From positions 50,663,336 to 50,727,335 of the forward strand of contig CM077006.1 of assembly GCA_039090855.1 (NCBI GenBank): 64,000 nt of DNA. Direction: 5' to 3'. The stretch comes from Macrothele yani (lineage: Eukaryota > Arthropoda > Arachnida > Araneae > Macrothelidae). This document shows positions 22,454 to 32,823 of this stretch, piece after piece. The position numbers and the translations under genes were made by a program. Every line of letters begins with the position of its first letter. Position 1 is the stretch's first letter. The notes under the pieces are model-generated. The model was not told the DNA's origin and ran no database searches. It saw only the letters and a program-made list of their open reading frames with translations.

Positions 22454-23672
22454 CACTGAGTGGCCACTTTATTATGAGCACCTGACAGTTTTAAGCAAAT
22501 GAGCTATGGCTGCACGCTGTTGCTGCCAGAGGGCGAGGCTAGTATAAAAGGGGAAAGCTTAGTGCTTGCGACAGTAGTAGAAGTGATTTTTGGGTGACGA
22601 GATGGGTAAAAAATGCGATTTGACGGACTTTCAACGTGGGATGATCGTAGGAGCTCGGAGCCATGGAGCGAGTATCACCGACAGCCACATTCGTGAAATG
22701 TTCCAGAGCAGCTGTTGTTAAAGTGTTTAAAGACTGGACTGTCAGCCAAAAAACTGGGTCTCTACGTGCAACGTGTGGTCGTCATCGACTAGTGAGTGCT
22801 CGGGCGGAACGGAGAGTGTCCAGACTGATAACAGACAACAGAAGGACAACAGTGCAGCAAACTACAGACCATCTTAATCAAGGATCCCCTCAAATGATCT
22901 CTGCACGCACTGCTCGCCGTACAGTGCATCGGATGGGATATGGAAGCAGAAGACCTGTTCGAACACCTTTGCTGTCTGCAGTTAACAAGAGAAAACGTCT
23001 CCAGTTCGCACAGGAGCACAAGGATTGGACAGTCGATAATTGGAAACAAATTATGTGGTCCGATGAATCATGTTTTCAGTTGCACCATGCCGATGGCCGA
23101 GTCAGAATTTGGCGGAAACAGCACGAAAGCATGGATCTCAAATGCATTGCTACAACCCTTCAAGCTGGTGGAGGCAACGTTATGGTTTGAGGAATGCTTT
23201 CCTGGCATGCTTTGGGCCCTTTAATTCGTGTTGATCAACGTCTGACTGGCACATCATATCTAAACATCGTTGCGGACCAAGTGCATCCTGTCATGTGCGG
23301 ATGGTTTATCCCAATGGCGATGGCTACTTTCAACAAGATAATGCGTCCTGCCATAGTGCTCGTATTGTACAGGATTGGTTTCAGGAACATGCCGGGGAGT
23401 TTAATTTGCTTAGGTGGCCCCCACAATCTTCAGATTTCAATCCCATTGAGAATTTGTGGGATGAAGTTGAATGAGCCATCAGACAGCTGGATCCACATCC
23501 CTGCAATCTCATACTCCTGGAAAGTGCTATTCATCAAGCATGGTCTCAGATTCCACAAACCACCTATCAACATCTCGTGGTCCATGCCACGAAGAATCGA
23601 CGCATTATTAAAAGCAAAAGGTGGCCCAACGAAATACTGTAGGGGTGGTCAAAATAAAGTGGCCACTCAGTG
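22454..23672 (+). mobile_element. Tc1-like element, family C (DD36E), complete termini
   Basis: Perfect inverted ends CACTGAGTGGCCACTTTATT (22454-22473 and 23653-23672), flanked by TA on both sides (22452-22453, 23673-23674). Length 1219 bases. It carries a single broken transposase gene and no passenger. Confidence 0.95.
22602..23642 (+). pseudogene. Tc1-like DD36E transposase, broken
   Basis: Starts MGKKCDLTDFQRGMIVGARS (ATG at 22602). The frame shifts near 22690, then runs through the DNA-binding region (SRAAVVKVFKDW) and HTH2 (ISARTARRTVHRMGYGSRRP) to the catalytic core with WSDESCFQLHHADGRVRIWR. TGA at 23188-23190 replaces the Trp codon of the GGGNVMVWG block. The frame shifts near 23295 into FQQDNASCH (Asp codon 23337-23339) and FNPIENLWDE (Glu codon 23448-23450): 36 residues lie between, read in one unbroken frame, so DD36E. 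A further TGA at 23472 and a shift near 23590 precede the family C-terminus LKAKGGPTKY. DD36E Tc1-like elements are a described animal group (Incomer-type); placing this copy there is inference. Confidence 0.9.
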
Positions 23673-23723
23673 TATATAGGCAAATCGATTTTTTAGACTC
23701 GACTCACTGAAAAGATTCTTTCG

Positions 23724-23930
23724 TTTTAAGGTTTAACGACCACCGTGAGCAACTGAATGGGCTATAAGCAAGCGCCCGTCTCTAAATTTGGGCCTCTGAT
23801 TCCAGGAAAGGGAGGGAGCCAATGCCGTAAGACAAACACAACATCCATGCCTCACCGGGATTCGAACCCGGACCCACGAGGACGAATGGTCATAAGCCAC
23901 CGCTTAGACCACTGCGCCATCGGCTTCGTT
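23724..23930 (-). repeat. SINE family B, tRNA-derived, minus strand
   Basis: Minus-strand head GATGGCGCAGTGGTCTAAGC, B box GGGTTCGAATCCCGG, body with CATGGATGTTGTGTTTGTCT, tail GCTCACGGTGGTCGTTAAAC. It starts 50 bases beyond the Tc1 family C end. Confidence 0.88.
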
Positions 23931-24150
23931 CGTTCCGTTCGGTGTTGTTTCCGGTTTAGAGAAATATTTGTGTCTAGGGAATCGATTCTGAGTAAGATCC
24001 TTTCGTTCCTTGACAGTTTCCAGTTTAGTGGACGATTTTAAAGTTTAAATTTGTTTTTAGTTCTTACGAAAAATGTTTCTTCCGTTTCCATATAAGCTCG
24101 TTTCGAAACGCTCACGTAATGTATTGCAGCAACATGTCTTGCTCCAAACG

Positions 24151-24950
24151 ATGAAACAAGTGAAAAATACGCTGTCTTAGCACGATATCAAAAAACTCTT
24201 AAACTGTCATGAAGTGCGATAGGTAAAATACGAAATTTATTTACCACTAAAAGCACTATACAGGTAAAAGCTACGATAAAGGTGAGATCTTTCTGGCTTG
24301 TAGCTGTAGCAAGCTCGAAAGATCTCGCCATAGTGTAACGTACCAGGAGATGTGACGTACCTGCCCGAAGGACGCACACGACATAAAGGCAGATAGGAAT
24401 CGGAATAAAACGTCCGCGTAGCTCAATTGGTAGAGCAACTTATTCCGGAATGAGGGGACCCGGGTTCGAATCTTGGCGCGGATAAAAATGACGGAGAAAT
24501 TTACTTCGTTATAATGGCGCCCGAACTATCCGGATGACCCGACCGTTCAAAATCTCGCATTGGTGTGATGTTATTTCCACACCGCGAGATAGGAAAAATA
24601 AGAGAATCCCTTCTCTAGCACTTCGAAAACAAACAAAAAAAAAAAAAATAAGAGGGAGATGATGTAACGTACCAGGAGATGTGACGTACCTGCCAGAAGG
24701 ACGCACACGACATAAAGGCAGATAGGAATCGGAACAAATGTCCGCGTAGCTTAATTGGTAGAGCAACTTATTCCGGAATGAGTGGACCCGGGTTCGAATC
24801 CTGGCGCGGATAAAAATGACGGAGAAATTCACTTCGTTATAATAGTGCTTTTAGTTGTAAATAAATTTCGTATTTTAACTATCGCACTTCATGACAGTTT
24901 AAGAGTTTTTTGATATCGTGCTAAGACAGCGTATTTTTCACTTGTTTCAT
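24151..24950. mobile_element. Foldback-like unit: 108-bp inverted arms around a SINE-A pair
   Basis: 24151-24258 (ATGAAACAAGTGAAAAATAC ... ACCACTAAAAGCACTATA) is repeated inverted at 24843-24950 with only a few mismatches, including the stretch ATCAAAAAACTCTTAAACTG. The ~580-base interior begins with unrecognised sequence (24259-24334) and then holds two SINE-A units that reach the right arm exactly. Long arms with a short, geneless core resemble foldback/MITE elements, but an inverted duplication of host sequence is equally possible. No flanking target duplication was identified. Confidence 0.75.
24335..24840 (+). repeat. Two tandem SINE-A units
   Basis: Leaders start at 24335 and 24664; tRNA-like heads at 24412 and 24740 with A box TAGCTCAATTGGTAGAGC and B box GGGTTCGAATC. 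The linked module after the first unit keeps GAGAATCCCTTCTC, present in the old copy at 566-905 but lost from the array at 4751-6478. Confidence 0.88.
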
Positions 24951-25129
24951 AATTTATTGCTTTTATACACTTCTGAATAAGGTAAGATTTTCTGATCAGA
25001 ACAAGAACCTCACCGAGACACCAGGGTGAAATTTTGATGTATAGTAAAAAGTAATTCTGACTGACAGCTCTTTTGCAGAATCCATTCTTTTCTGAAAAAA
25101 ATTGTTCGCCAATGACCCAGTTTGCTGAT

Positions 25130-25740
25130 TCGTTCTTTTCGCGAACGACACATCTCTACTTCACTCTCCTGGGAAGCCTTTCCACTTATGTTTCGGTACA
25201 TTGCTGCTGGAATTGCCTTTCATTTTGCCACAAGAGCATTAGTCAGGTCGGTTACCGTTGTCGGGCAGTTCGGCCTGGCTGGTAGTCGGCGTTCCAGTTA
25301 ATTTCAAAGGTGTTTAATGGGGTTGAGATCGGGTTTCTGTGTAGGCTAGTCAAGTTCTTCCACAGCCATCTCATCAAACCATTCCTGCACGGTCCTCGCT
25401 TTGTGGATGGAGGCACTGCCCTGTTGGTAAAGGAAAGGACCTTCACAGAACTGTTGCCATTATGTTGGGAACATAAAACTGTTGCCATAATGTTGGGAAC
25501 ACAGAACTTTTGCGAATGTTATTACAGGCCACAGCGTTAATATTCCCGGGCATTGAAACTAGAGTGCACAGCACAAAGCATGAAAAACAGCTCCAGAACA
25601 TGTTGGCTCCACCAAACTTCAAAAAGCCCCCGAGAATAATGTCCCCTCCATGAAACTTTAAAAACGCCCCAGAGCATTATAACTCCTCCACGAAACTTCA
25701 AAACCGCCCCAGAGCATGATGTCTCCTCCACCAAACTTCA
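25130..25740 (-). pseudogene. Tc1-like transposase remnant, family D
   Basis: The minus strand carries a broken C-terminal half: a GGGVIMLWG-like block at about 25690-25740, then near 25330 EELD-PTQKPDLNPI (the catalytic Glu of NPIE is changed to Lys), L-RRLPARPN and TDLTNALVAK, then a C-terminus with IPAAMYRN. The sequence is like the Tc1-type transposases common in fish and arthropods and is different from families A-C. The VMVWG coding block is tandemly amplified (25581-25739). The N-terminal half and inverted ends are missing. Confidence 0.8.
25581..25739 (-). repeat. Four 39-40-bp tandem copies inside the Tc1-D transposase
   Basis: AAACTT recurs at 25614, 25653, 25693 and 25733. Each unit reads like GCCCCAGAGCATGATGTCTC plus CTCCACCAAACTTCAAAA, the reverse complement of the codons for the FGGGxIMxWG block of Tc1 transposases. 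Confidence 0.85.
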
Positions 25741-25804
25741 TTGATAAACACGCCGTGTAAAATCATTCATGAACCGTAGCTAAAATAACTTATCTAACTG
25801 AAGA

Positions 25805-26640
25805 CCGGAATTGCTGCCGTGTTTCTGGAACCAGTCACGCACCCCTTAGAGATATGGCACGGTGCATTGTCCTGTTGGTAGACACCATCACCATCAGGGT
25901 CCAACATGAAGGAATGCATGAGGTCAGCGAGGATGGACATTAGCCATTGGTGTTAAGGGACCCATCCAGTGGTACCAGGGGTCCCAGGTTATACCAGAAA
26001 AACATCCTCCTAACAGACACACTGCCACCGCCGATCTGTACTTGACCGACTAGGGTGTCCGCGTGTTGTTTCTCGTGTGTCTGACCCTGAATCCGGCACC
26101 GGCCGTCATTTCTGTGGAGTAGGAACCCTATTTTTTCAGAGAAGGCAACCTTTTCCCACTCTTCCACTGTCCAATGACGGTAGTCCCATGCGAACTGCAG
26201 GTGTCGTTGACGATGGACCTGGGTTAACATGGGCGCCTTGACGCAGCGTCGACTCCGCAGTCCCATACGTAACTGGTTCGCTCTACTGTTTTCGTAACTA
26301 GGTTCGCTCACATGAACGCTGGTGCATCCAGGTACGGGAACTCGCACCTGGGTGCCCCAGCGTTCATTTGTGTGGTCAATTACTGCACTGTTGCGCGTCG
26401 ATTGCCCTTTGCCAGTCGACGGAGGCAACGTTCTACTCTGGGGTCGATGGCCTTTGGGGCTCCACAGTTATGACGTCGGCAGGTACTCGGTGTGCCAGCG
26501 GTCCATTCTTGGTACACCCTTACTACAGCACCTCGCTAACAGCCCACGAAGTCTGCTGTTTCTGAGATGCCTCCACCCTTGGCGCGGTAGCCGATGATCA
26601 TTTCTTTTTGAACATCCGTCAAATCTGCCCATTGTGCTCA
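25805..26640 (-). pseudogene. Tc1-like transposase, family A, broken
   Basis: The N-terminal part (26468-26640; GLRGLLARCC and MDRWHTEYLP in shifted frames) corresponds to the start MGRGSDLTDIQKGMIMGYRA seen at 38631. A frameshift leads to the segment at 25940-26428 with the second DNA-binding region (GLRSRRCVKAPMLTQVHRQR) and WTVEEWEKVAFSEKIG, where the first catalytic Asp is gone, then the GGGSVSV block and LGPLVPLDGSLNTNG. The catalytic Glu region is truncated off. Confidence 0.85.
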
Positions 26641-26779
26641 CGTTACGCACTATGGCTCATCTGTCCTGGCTGGCCGCTTATATCTCTGTGCAGTCGACCT
26701 TGTCACGTGCACTCTGTGACGCGCCTATTCGAGTATACTGTGATTTCGGTGGTGGTCATATTATTCTGATACGACTGCG
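25805..26779 (-). mobile_element. Tc1-like element, family A, 3'-truncated
   Basis: The 5' inverted terminus on the minus strand is CGCAGTCGTATCAGAATAAT (ending at 26779) followed by TA. The interior runs to about 25805, where similarity to the 4.0-4.7 kb copy stops just before FQEHDS. Adjoining 26781 is the dispersed repeat also seen at 14258, so it may have inserted at a TA in that repeat. Confidence 0.88.
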
Positions 26780-26780
26780 T

Positions 26781-27690
26781 ATAATAGCTGGTGCAGAAAA
26801 TGGGGAAGAGGTGAAGAAATATCCTGTGTCATAATAAACAAAATTCATGTAATATGCTATCCACAATATCACATCTTGAAAACGGTAATTTACCGTCAGT
26901 ATAACAAAGGAATTGCGGAAATGTTTCTGAAAATCCAGAACTTTCCGTTAACACATCTTGAAAACGGTAATTTACCGTCAGTGTAACAAAGGCATTGCGG
27001 AAATGTTTCTGAAAATCCAGAATTTTCCGTTAACACATCTTGAAAACGGTAATTTACCGTCAATATAACAAAGGAATTGCGGAAATGTTTCTGAAAATCC
27101 AGAACTTTCCGTTAACACATCTCGAAAACGGTAATTTACCGTCAGTGTAACAAAGGAATTGCGGAAATGTTTCTGAAAATCCAGAACTTTCCGTTAACAC
27201 ATCTTGAAAACGGTAATTTACCGTCAGTATAACAAAGGAATTGCGGAAATGTTTCTGAAAATCCAGAATTTTCCGTTAACACATCTTGAAAACGGTAATT
27301 TACCGTCAATATAACAAAGGAATTGCGGAAATGTTTCTGAAAATCCAGAACTTTCCGTTAACACATCTCGAAAACGGTAATTTACCGTCAGTGTAACAAA
27401 GGAATTGCGGAAATGTTTCTGAAAATCCAGAACTTTCCGTTAACACATCTTGAAAACGGTAATTTGCCGTCAGTGTAACAAAGGCATTGCGGAAATGTTT
27501 CTGAAAATCCAGAATTTTCCGTTAACACATCTTGAAAACGGTAATTTACCGTCAATATAACAAAGGAATTGCGGAAATGTTTCTGAAAATCCAGAACTTT
27601 CCGTTAACACATCTCGAAAACGGTAATTTACCGTCAGTGTAACAAAGGAATTGCGGAAATGTTTCTGAAAATCCAGAATTTTCCGTACCT
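26781..27690 (+). repeat. 82-bp tandem repeat, ten copies, three-copy higher-order pattern
   Basis: AACGGTAATTTACCGTCA recurs at 26881, 26963, 27045, 27127, 27209, 27291, 27373, 27455, 27537 and 27619: exactly 82 bases each. Variants (CAGTGTAAC or CAGTATAAC, then CAATATAAC, then a unit preceded by CTCG) repeat every three units in copies 2-4, 5-7 and 8-10, giving a 246-base higher-order unit. 26781-26870 is the unique leader shared with 14258-14350. Each unit also contains the inverted pair ACGGTAA/TTACCGT. Confidence 0.93.
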
Positions 27691-27939
27691 TATCCGCGCT
27701 TTCATTCCTGAATGTGAACAACTACATCCTCTGAACATTTTGAGGAAGAAACGCGAATTTTGAGCTTCAGTAAGTGCCGAAACATATGGTAAGCACATTC
27801 GGTAAATGTGGGCAAATGAAAAAATATGGCACAAAAAACTGTACCAGAAACTGGTGAAAAACTTTCAAAATCAATTTTAATCAGTTTGTAAGCAGTGATT
27901 TTTGCTTTCTCTTTTGAGCCGCGCCCGGGGCAGCCGTCT

Positions 27940-28445
27940 CCCTGCCCCTCTCTAGTTACGTCTCTGACTTGTGTACCCTTTGTCGTATCTGATCCTCTAT
28001 GTTCATTCTGATGTAACCGCGTTTCTGATACGCAGCACAAAAAGTCCCAGGTAGTTGCATCCAAACCTTCCATGTGATCTCTGACCTATCTACCCGTTGT
28101 TGTATCTGTGCCTCTAGGTTCAGTCTAATGTAACCGCGTTTCTGATACGCAGCACAAAAGTCCCGCGAGACATAGGTAGTTCGTCTAAACCTTCCATGTG
28201 ATCTCTGACCTATCTACCCTTTGTAGTATCTTAGCCTCTAGGTTCAGTCTAATGTAACCGCGTTTCTGATACGCAGCACAAAAGTCTCGTGAGACATAGG
28301 TAGCAGCGTCTAAACCTTCCATGTGATCACTGACCGGTCTACCCTTTGTTGTATCTGAGCCTCTAGGTTCAGTCTAATGTAACTTCGTTCCTGATATGCA
28401 GTCAAACGTCCCATGGGACATAGGTAGTTGCGTCTAAACCTTTCC
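27940..28445 (+). repeat. ~124-bp tandem repeat, four copies
   Basis: AACCTTCCATGTGATC or its variants recur at 28064, 28188, 28313 and (diverged) 28437. Units share CCTCTAGGTTCAGTCTAATG, TAACCGCGTTTCTGATACGC and AGCACAAAAGTC. The first unit is partial and diverged. Confidence 0.88.
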
Positions 28446-28897
28446 CTGCGGGTGTAAACTCTACGAAAAATTGCTGGGTGCTGAAAACACTGCAACATTT
28501 TTTTGCATTGGGCGTGGCTTTCTACTTATCGATACCTCTGATTCATTCCATTGCCAAAACGTATAACAAAATTTGGAGGAGTCGACGTGCCGTTCAGAAA
28601 GAAATATAACGGAGAAGTAATATAATTTGCATAAGAACAGAAACTCAAAAAGGAAGGTTGATTTGGAAATTTACCCTAAATTTAGGATAGGTAACTCGTT
28701 GTAGCTTTAGCAATCATGCGGGTTTGCTAAATTCTACATTAAGCTGCTCTCTGAGATTCAGAGATTTGATCCTCAAAGAAAGACCACCTGCCAAGTAAAC
28801 ATTTAACTGACAGAACTAGAATTTATTTACTGTTGGTGTATCAAATGTTGCCATTTACAACAATCTTGGCACACAGCTCGAGCTTTATTGACATCCA
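28446..28897. other. No gene recognised
   Basis: AT-rich sequence without recognisable coding or repeat content. Confidence 0.4.
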
Positions 28898-29164
28898 TCA
28901 CACGCCGTATACCCAAGACCTCTTATACTTCATACTCATAATCTTTTTCTCATGCAGACATTGTTGAATGTAGTCCTCCCATGATTTCCTTGGCCTTCCT
29001 CTACCTTTCTTCCCTGCCACTTGGGTTGAAACAATACTCTTAGTTAGCACCTCATCATTCATTCTTTCAGCATGGCCAAACCACCTAAGAAGAATATTAG
29101 TCACCACCTTACTACCAACATTTTTATTCCTCACGTGATCAGAGCGTGTCTCCTCAGCACACAA
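28898..29164 (-). pseudogene. Non-LTR retrotransposon C-terminal fragment
   Basis: The minus-strand frame contains LLRWFGHAERMNDEVLTKSI and GKKGRGRPRKSWEDYI, the pattern (LRW-GH-xRM...GRPRKxWxD) that follows the reverse transcriptase domain in RTE- and Jockey-like elements. It is unlike RTE-1, RTE-2 or the BovB-like copies here, so it is a fourth non-LTR lineage. Only this tail remains; no RT domain is adjacent. Confidence 0.75.
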
Positions 29165-30530
29165 ACGACTCCTATGTGTTTGCTAATCCTTCCCAGCAGA
29201 AACAAAAGTTACTTTCGAACAGTTCCAGTTTTTAAAATATAAAAACAAAACTGATCATGGTGTTACGCACTGCAGACTTTGTCTTTCACGATTAGTTTTT
29301 CATAAAAGCAACTGAAATAAATTTACAATTCAGATATTAAATCTGCATAATTTTTCTATCAATGTTTCCCTGCAGTTATTCAGCTTCTGCTTCGATGACA
29401 AAAAGATTACTGTAGCGTCAATACGTTGAGAAGGTGCTGAGTATTTCCATTCCCTCTACGTTTCCATCTGCGTTCCCATCGCGATCCGTTGCCGTAGATG
29501 CGAAGGACCACCCACCCACTTTCGCACACGCACACTCATATTTCTGTTCCAGAGGCAGTAGACTGTGTCTTTTTTCCTTAAAAGGTCACGATAGGTCATT
29601 TTCCGCGGTACTTGCCCTCCGAGAGAATTCAAGCCCGAAGAAAACGCACTCAGACTTAAGCCGGATTAAATAAACCGATGCTGAACAACCTTTGGGACAG
29701 CCGAACGTTCTGAATAGAAAGTTAAGTCCATGCATATCCAAGTGCACAATGCCTTTATGACGAGGCATGAGTGGAATATGGGCGGTCCATCGCGGAAATA
29801 TTTAAAATTTAGTCGGCTGTAAAACAGAAACAAAGCGGTCCTGTTCAAAATGCGCTTATCGGGCTGTTCAAGCAGCGAAAGTCTGAATGTGTCTTTCTGT
29901 GTAAAGACACGATGATGGTCACCCCAAGAGAAAGAGGTGCTAGTCGATGCTCTTCCGCGAATGCTCGCATATTAGAACTTGTTTCATTTGACGTTAAAGA
30001 CTTTCACGGTGAGATGAACTGTTTTCTTTACATCTGCCTCACGTGCGATGACAGAATCGGAGCATATTAGGTTTTTAACCCGTCCAATTAAAGAATTGAA
30101 AAACCCAATATGAGTTCTACGAGAGATACGTTCTGAATTAGGAAAACTTTATACGAACGAGAGATACGTTCCAGAGGGTGCGGGCACACCATTGGAACAC
30201 AAAAAGTACGAGTTAAACTTTCCCTTTGGGTTCCTGTTACCTTACGTAAATTTTGGTTTATTCTCCTTAAGCATTTTCTGAACTTAACGCTACATTTTCT
30301 TTCCCGCTGAATGTTTTTGTGGCAACCTGACTAGAGGTCAAAAGTTGAATGCCGTATATTAAGGAGACAGATAAGAGTGATGTGTGCGAATGTATAATCG
30401 TTCTCGCTAACAATCTGCTTGATGGTGGCGTCATTGTATTGCTTTGGAGATAGACGTTAAGAGAGTTTAGCCAATTGTTGTTGTCAGGTTCCATCAAGTC
30501 TTGTTTGAATCTTGGTGACTGTATGAACAA
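29165..30530. other. No gene recognised
   Basis: Lower repeat density than the rest of the window; several open frames of 60-97 codons have no features of known proteins. A host exon cannot be excluded but nothing supports one. Confidence 0.4.
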
Positions 30531-30534
30531 AAGC

Positions 30535-30950
30535 TCGCCATTTTCATTTGTTCTCAGCAATATCTTGGAACTCTTCTATGGTCATTCCACAAGCGTCTTT
30601 GATTCAATCAAACCAAAAAAAAAAACAAAAAAAAACTTGTTCCCTGTCTTTCCCTTCTTCTATCTTCTCCAACCTTGCCAAGCATGATCAGTTTTTCAAA
30701 CCCATTATTGGCAGACATCACATGTCCAAAATATAGCTTACAGATCATTATCTCAAAGAAGCAGTTGGGCTTGATTTAGTCAAGGGTATTGATTAGTTCT
30801 TCTCGCAGTCCATGGAATTCTAAGTAGCCGTCCCTCCCCAGGTCCATAATTCAGAAGCATCTATCTTTTTACTCCCACTCTTCTTTAATGTTCAGCTTTC
30901 AAAACCATACATTACCACAAGAAAGACCATTGCTTTAACAATTCTAATAT
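30535..30950 (-). pseudogene. BovB-like RTE C-terminal fragment, minus strand
   Basis: The minus strand aligns with 57660-58050: KAMVFLVVMYGFES-like start, a region matching FRIPWTARRTN, then the IMLGKVGE... and GRQGT blocks and TMEEFQDI. This is the post-RT tail of BovB/RTE-type elements. It is broken by frameshifts and an A/T run at about 30617-30635. Confidence 0.75.
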
Positions 30951-30965
30951 TTATTGGTCATTGAG

Positions 30966-31849
30966 ACGTATTTATTAATTTAACCTATCTGTTAATGATC
31001 AATTTTTTCACGTTGAATATTGCGTTTAGCTGATATTGAAGCATTAAATTGTTATTGAGTATATAAAAGAATTAATTAAGAAGTATTCAGTATATCTGAG
31101 AATCTGTTTGCATTTCATACTAGATGATTGAGTACAAAGATTCTGTTTTGATGTGCTGACTTTAATACCTAGCAAGACCAATAAAAGGTGGAAATAGTAC
31201 ACTTGAATGTTCTGGCCCTTATGCTATTTAGTGCCTGAACTTGCTTTAAATGTTTTTTTGTTAATCTATCTGGAGCTCGACTGAACGCTGTGGAACATTT
31301 CAGTACGATGAGTATTTACATCCTGCTGAAATTTTGCTTAAATGTTTAATGAATGAATGAAATATAAGCTTCGTTGTTTGTGCCTTTCATATATTTTTAC
31401 CGCGTCATGCGTGTACACTGGGTGTTTTTGGTGAATTAAGCATAAACAAGTAAAAGAAATATAATTACTTAACGCTTGTGTGGAAACAGCAATACAAATT
31501 CATTTTATTATCTACTCTTTTTTTCTGTTTACAAAAGCTGCACTTGGATACTAACTCCAACCTTAAAATACATTTGTCATTGTCCATTCATGAAGCCTCC
31601 AGAACTGAAATGTGCCGAGTACGTGGATTGTCAAAAAACTCTGCTTGGTGGTATTTCAAAAGCACCTAATTTTTGCTACGCTTTTATGAAAATAAGTAAT
31701 GAAAGGAAGTGCTTACTCAGATATTAACAACATGTTAAACTAAGAAGTGCCGTCGCATGCGAAATCTTACTTTTGTTGTCTCAAAGGGAATTCATGGCCA
31801 GTTTTAAGAAAAAAAACAAAAAAACCCTTGCCAAGCAGCGCATTTTTTT
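30966..31849. other. No gene recognised
   Basis: AT-rich sequence with a short (AATG)n run near 31347. No recognised coding sequence or element ends. Confidence 0.4.
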
Positions 31850-32280
31850 GTCATTTATTTTATTTTCTTCCCAGAAAAGCTTTTCTCTTTTTTCTTTCCG
31901 CTCTCTCTGCATCTTCCTTCTCTTTTTACTTTCATTCTTCCCCTATCTTTTACTCTCTTTACTGTTTTTTCTGTCTTTCCTTTCTCTATGTCTTTTTATT
32001 TTCATTCTCGATAAGTCTTCCTTCTCTTCCCTCTGTTTTTCTTTCCATTCTGTTTGCGTATCCCCTAGACAAATTTCTTTCTGTTCTTTCTTCTCATTTT
32101 CCAAGATAGGTTCTATCTTTTCTATTCATTATCTTCTTCTGTTTCTTTCATCTTTTTTATTTCGTATTCCCTGTCTCTTTCATTTCTTTTTCTTTCACTT
32201 TCTTTACTGTATTCTCTCTCTCTCTCTCTCTCTTTCGCTCCCTCCCTCTTTTTTTCTATTTTCCTGTTTGTTATGAATAA
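31850..32280 (+). repeat. ~430-base polypyrimidine tract
   Basis: The plus strand is overwhelmingly C and T (for example TTTCTTTCCGCTCTCTCTGC, then (CT)n near 32216-32232), with few purines. A weaker pyrimidine-rich stretch continues at 32490-32600. The open frames here are low-complexity Phe/Leu/Ser products, not genes. Confidence 0.85.
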
Positions 32281-32823
32281 TTTTACTTCCATTCTCTTTC
32301 AACCTTTCTTCCAGTTCGTCCCTTGTCGTTCCTTTCTTTACACTCCGTCTACGCATTCCCATGACTCATGAAGATCTCGTTTTTTGTATGTAAAAATTAT
32401 CTTCCGGCAAGCTTTGGCCAAAAGTGACCCTTGCGCCTGAAATTTGTGATAAATATATTGTATAAATAAATAATTCCGTTTGTCATTTTCTTTCAATTCT
32501 CTTCATTTCTTTTCCCTTTCTACCTCCCTTTGTCTTTCCTTTCTTTTCTCTGTCTTTTCCTTATCACTAACCTTCTTCCTCTTCCTCTGGGGCTCTTCCT
32601 TTCGCCAGGGATAGTCAGCTCTTCGTGGTCAAACCTGCTCGTGAGAATCGTTGATCAGAAACCAAAGAAAGAACAAAAAAGCGTGTTTCACAGTTAGTGT
32701 TGTATAATTTGTCAAGAATCATTTCGTACTCTCGATTTAAAGCCAGGATCCCTCAGAGAGAAGAAATCCATAAAAATCTGAAAAAAATAATTGACTGAAG
32801 TAATCTATTGAATAATTGCAATT

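Noticed and set aside
29165..30530. Host exon in the least repetitive stretch
   Set aside because: No frame with recognisable protein features or convincing splice-bounded coding signal could be found by eye.
31747..32276. Open frames of 120 and 167 codons
   Set aside because: Low-complexity Phe/Leu/Ser translation of a pyrimidine tract; no domain or codon signal.
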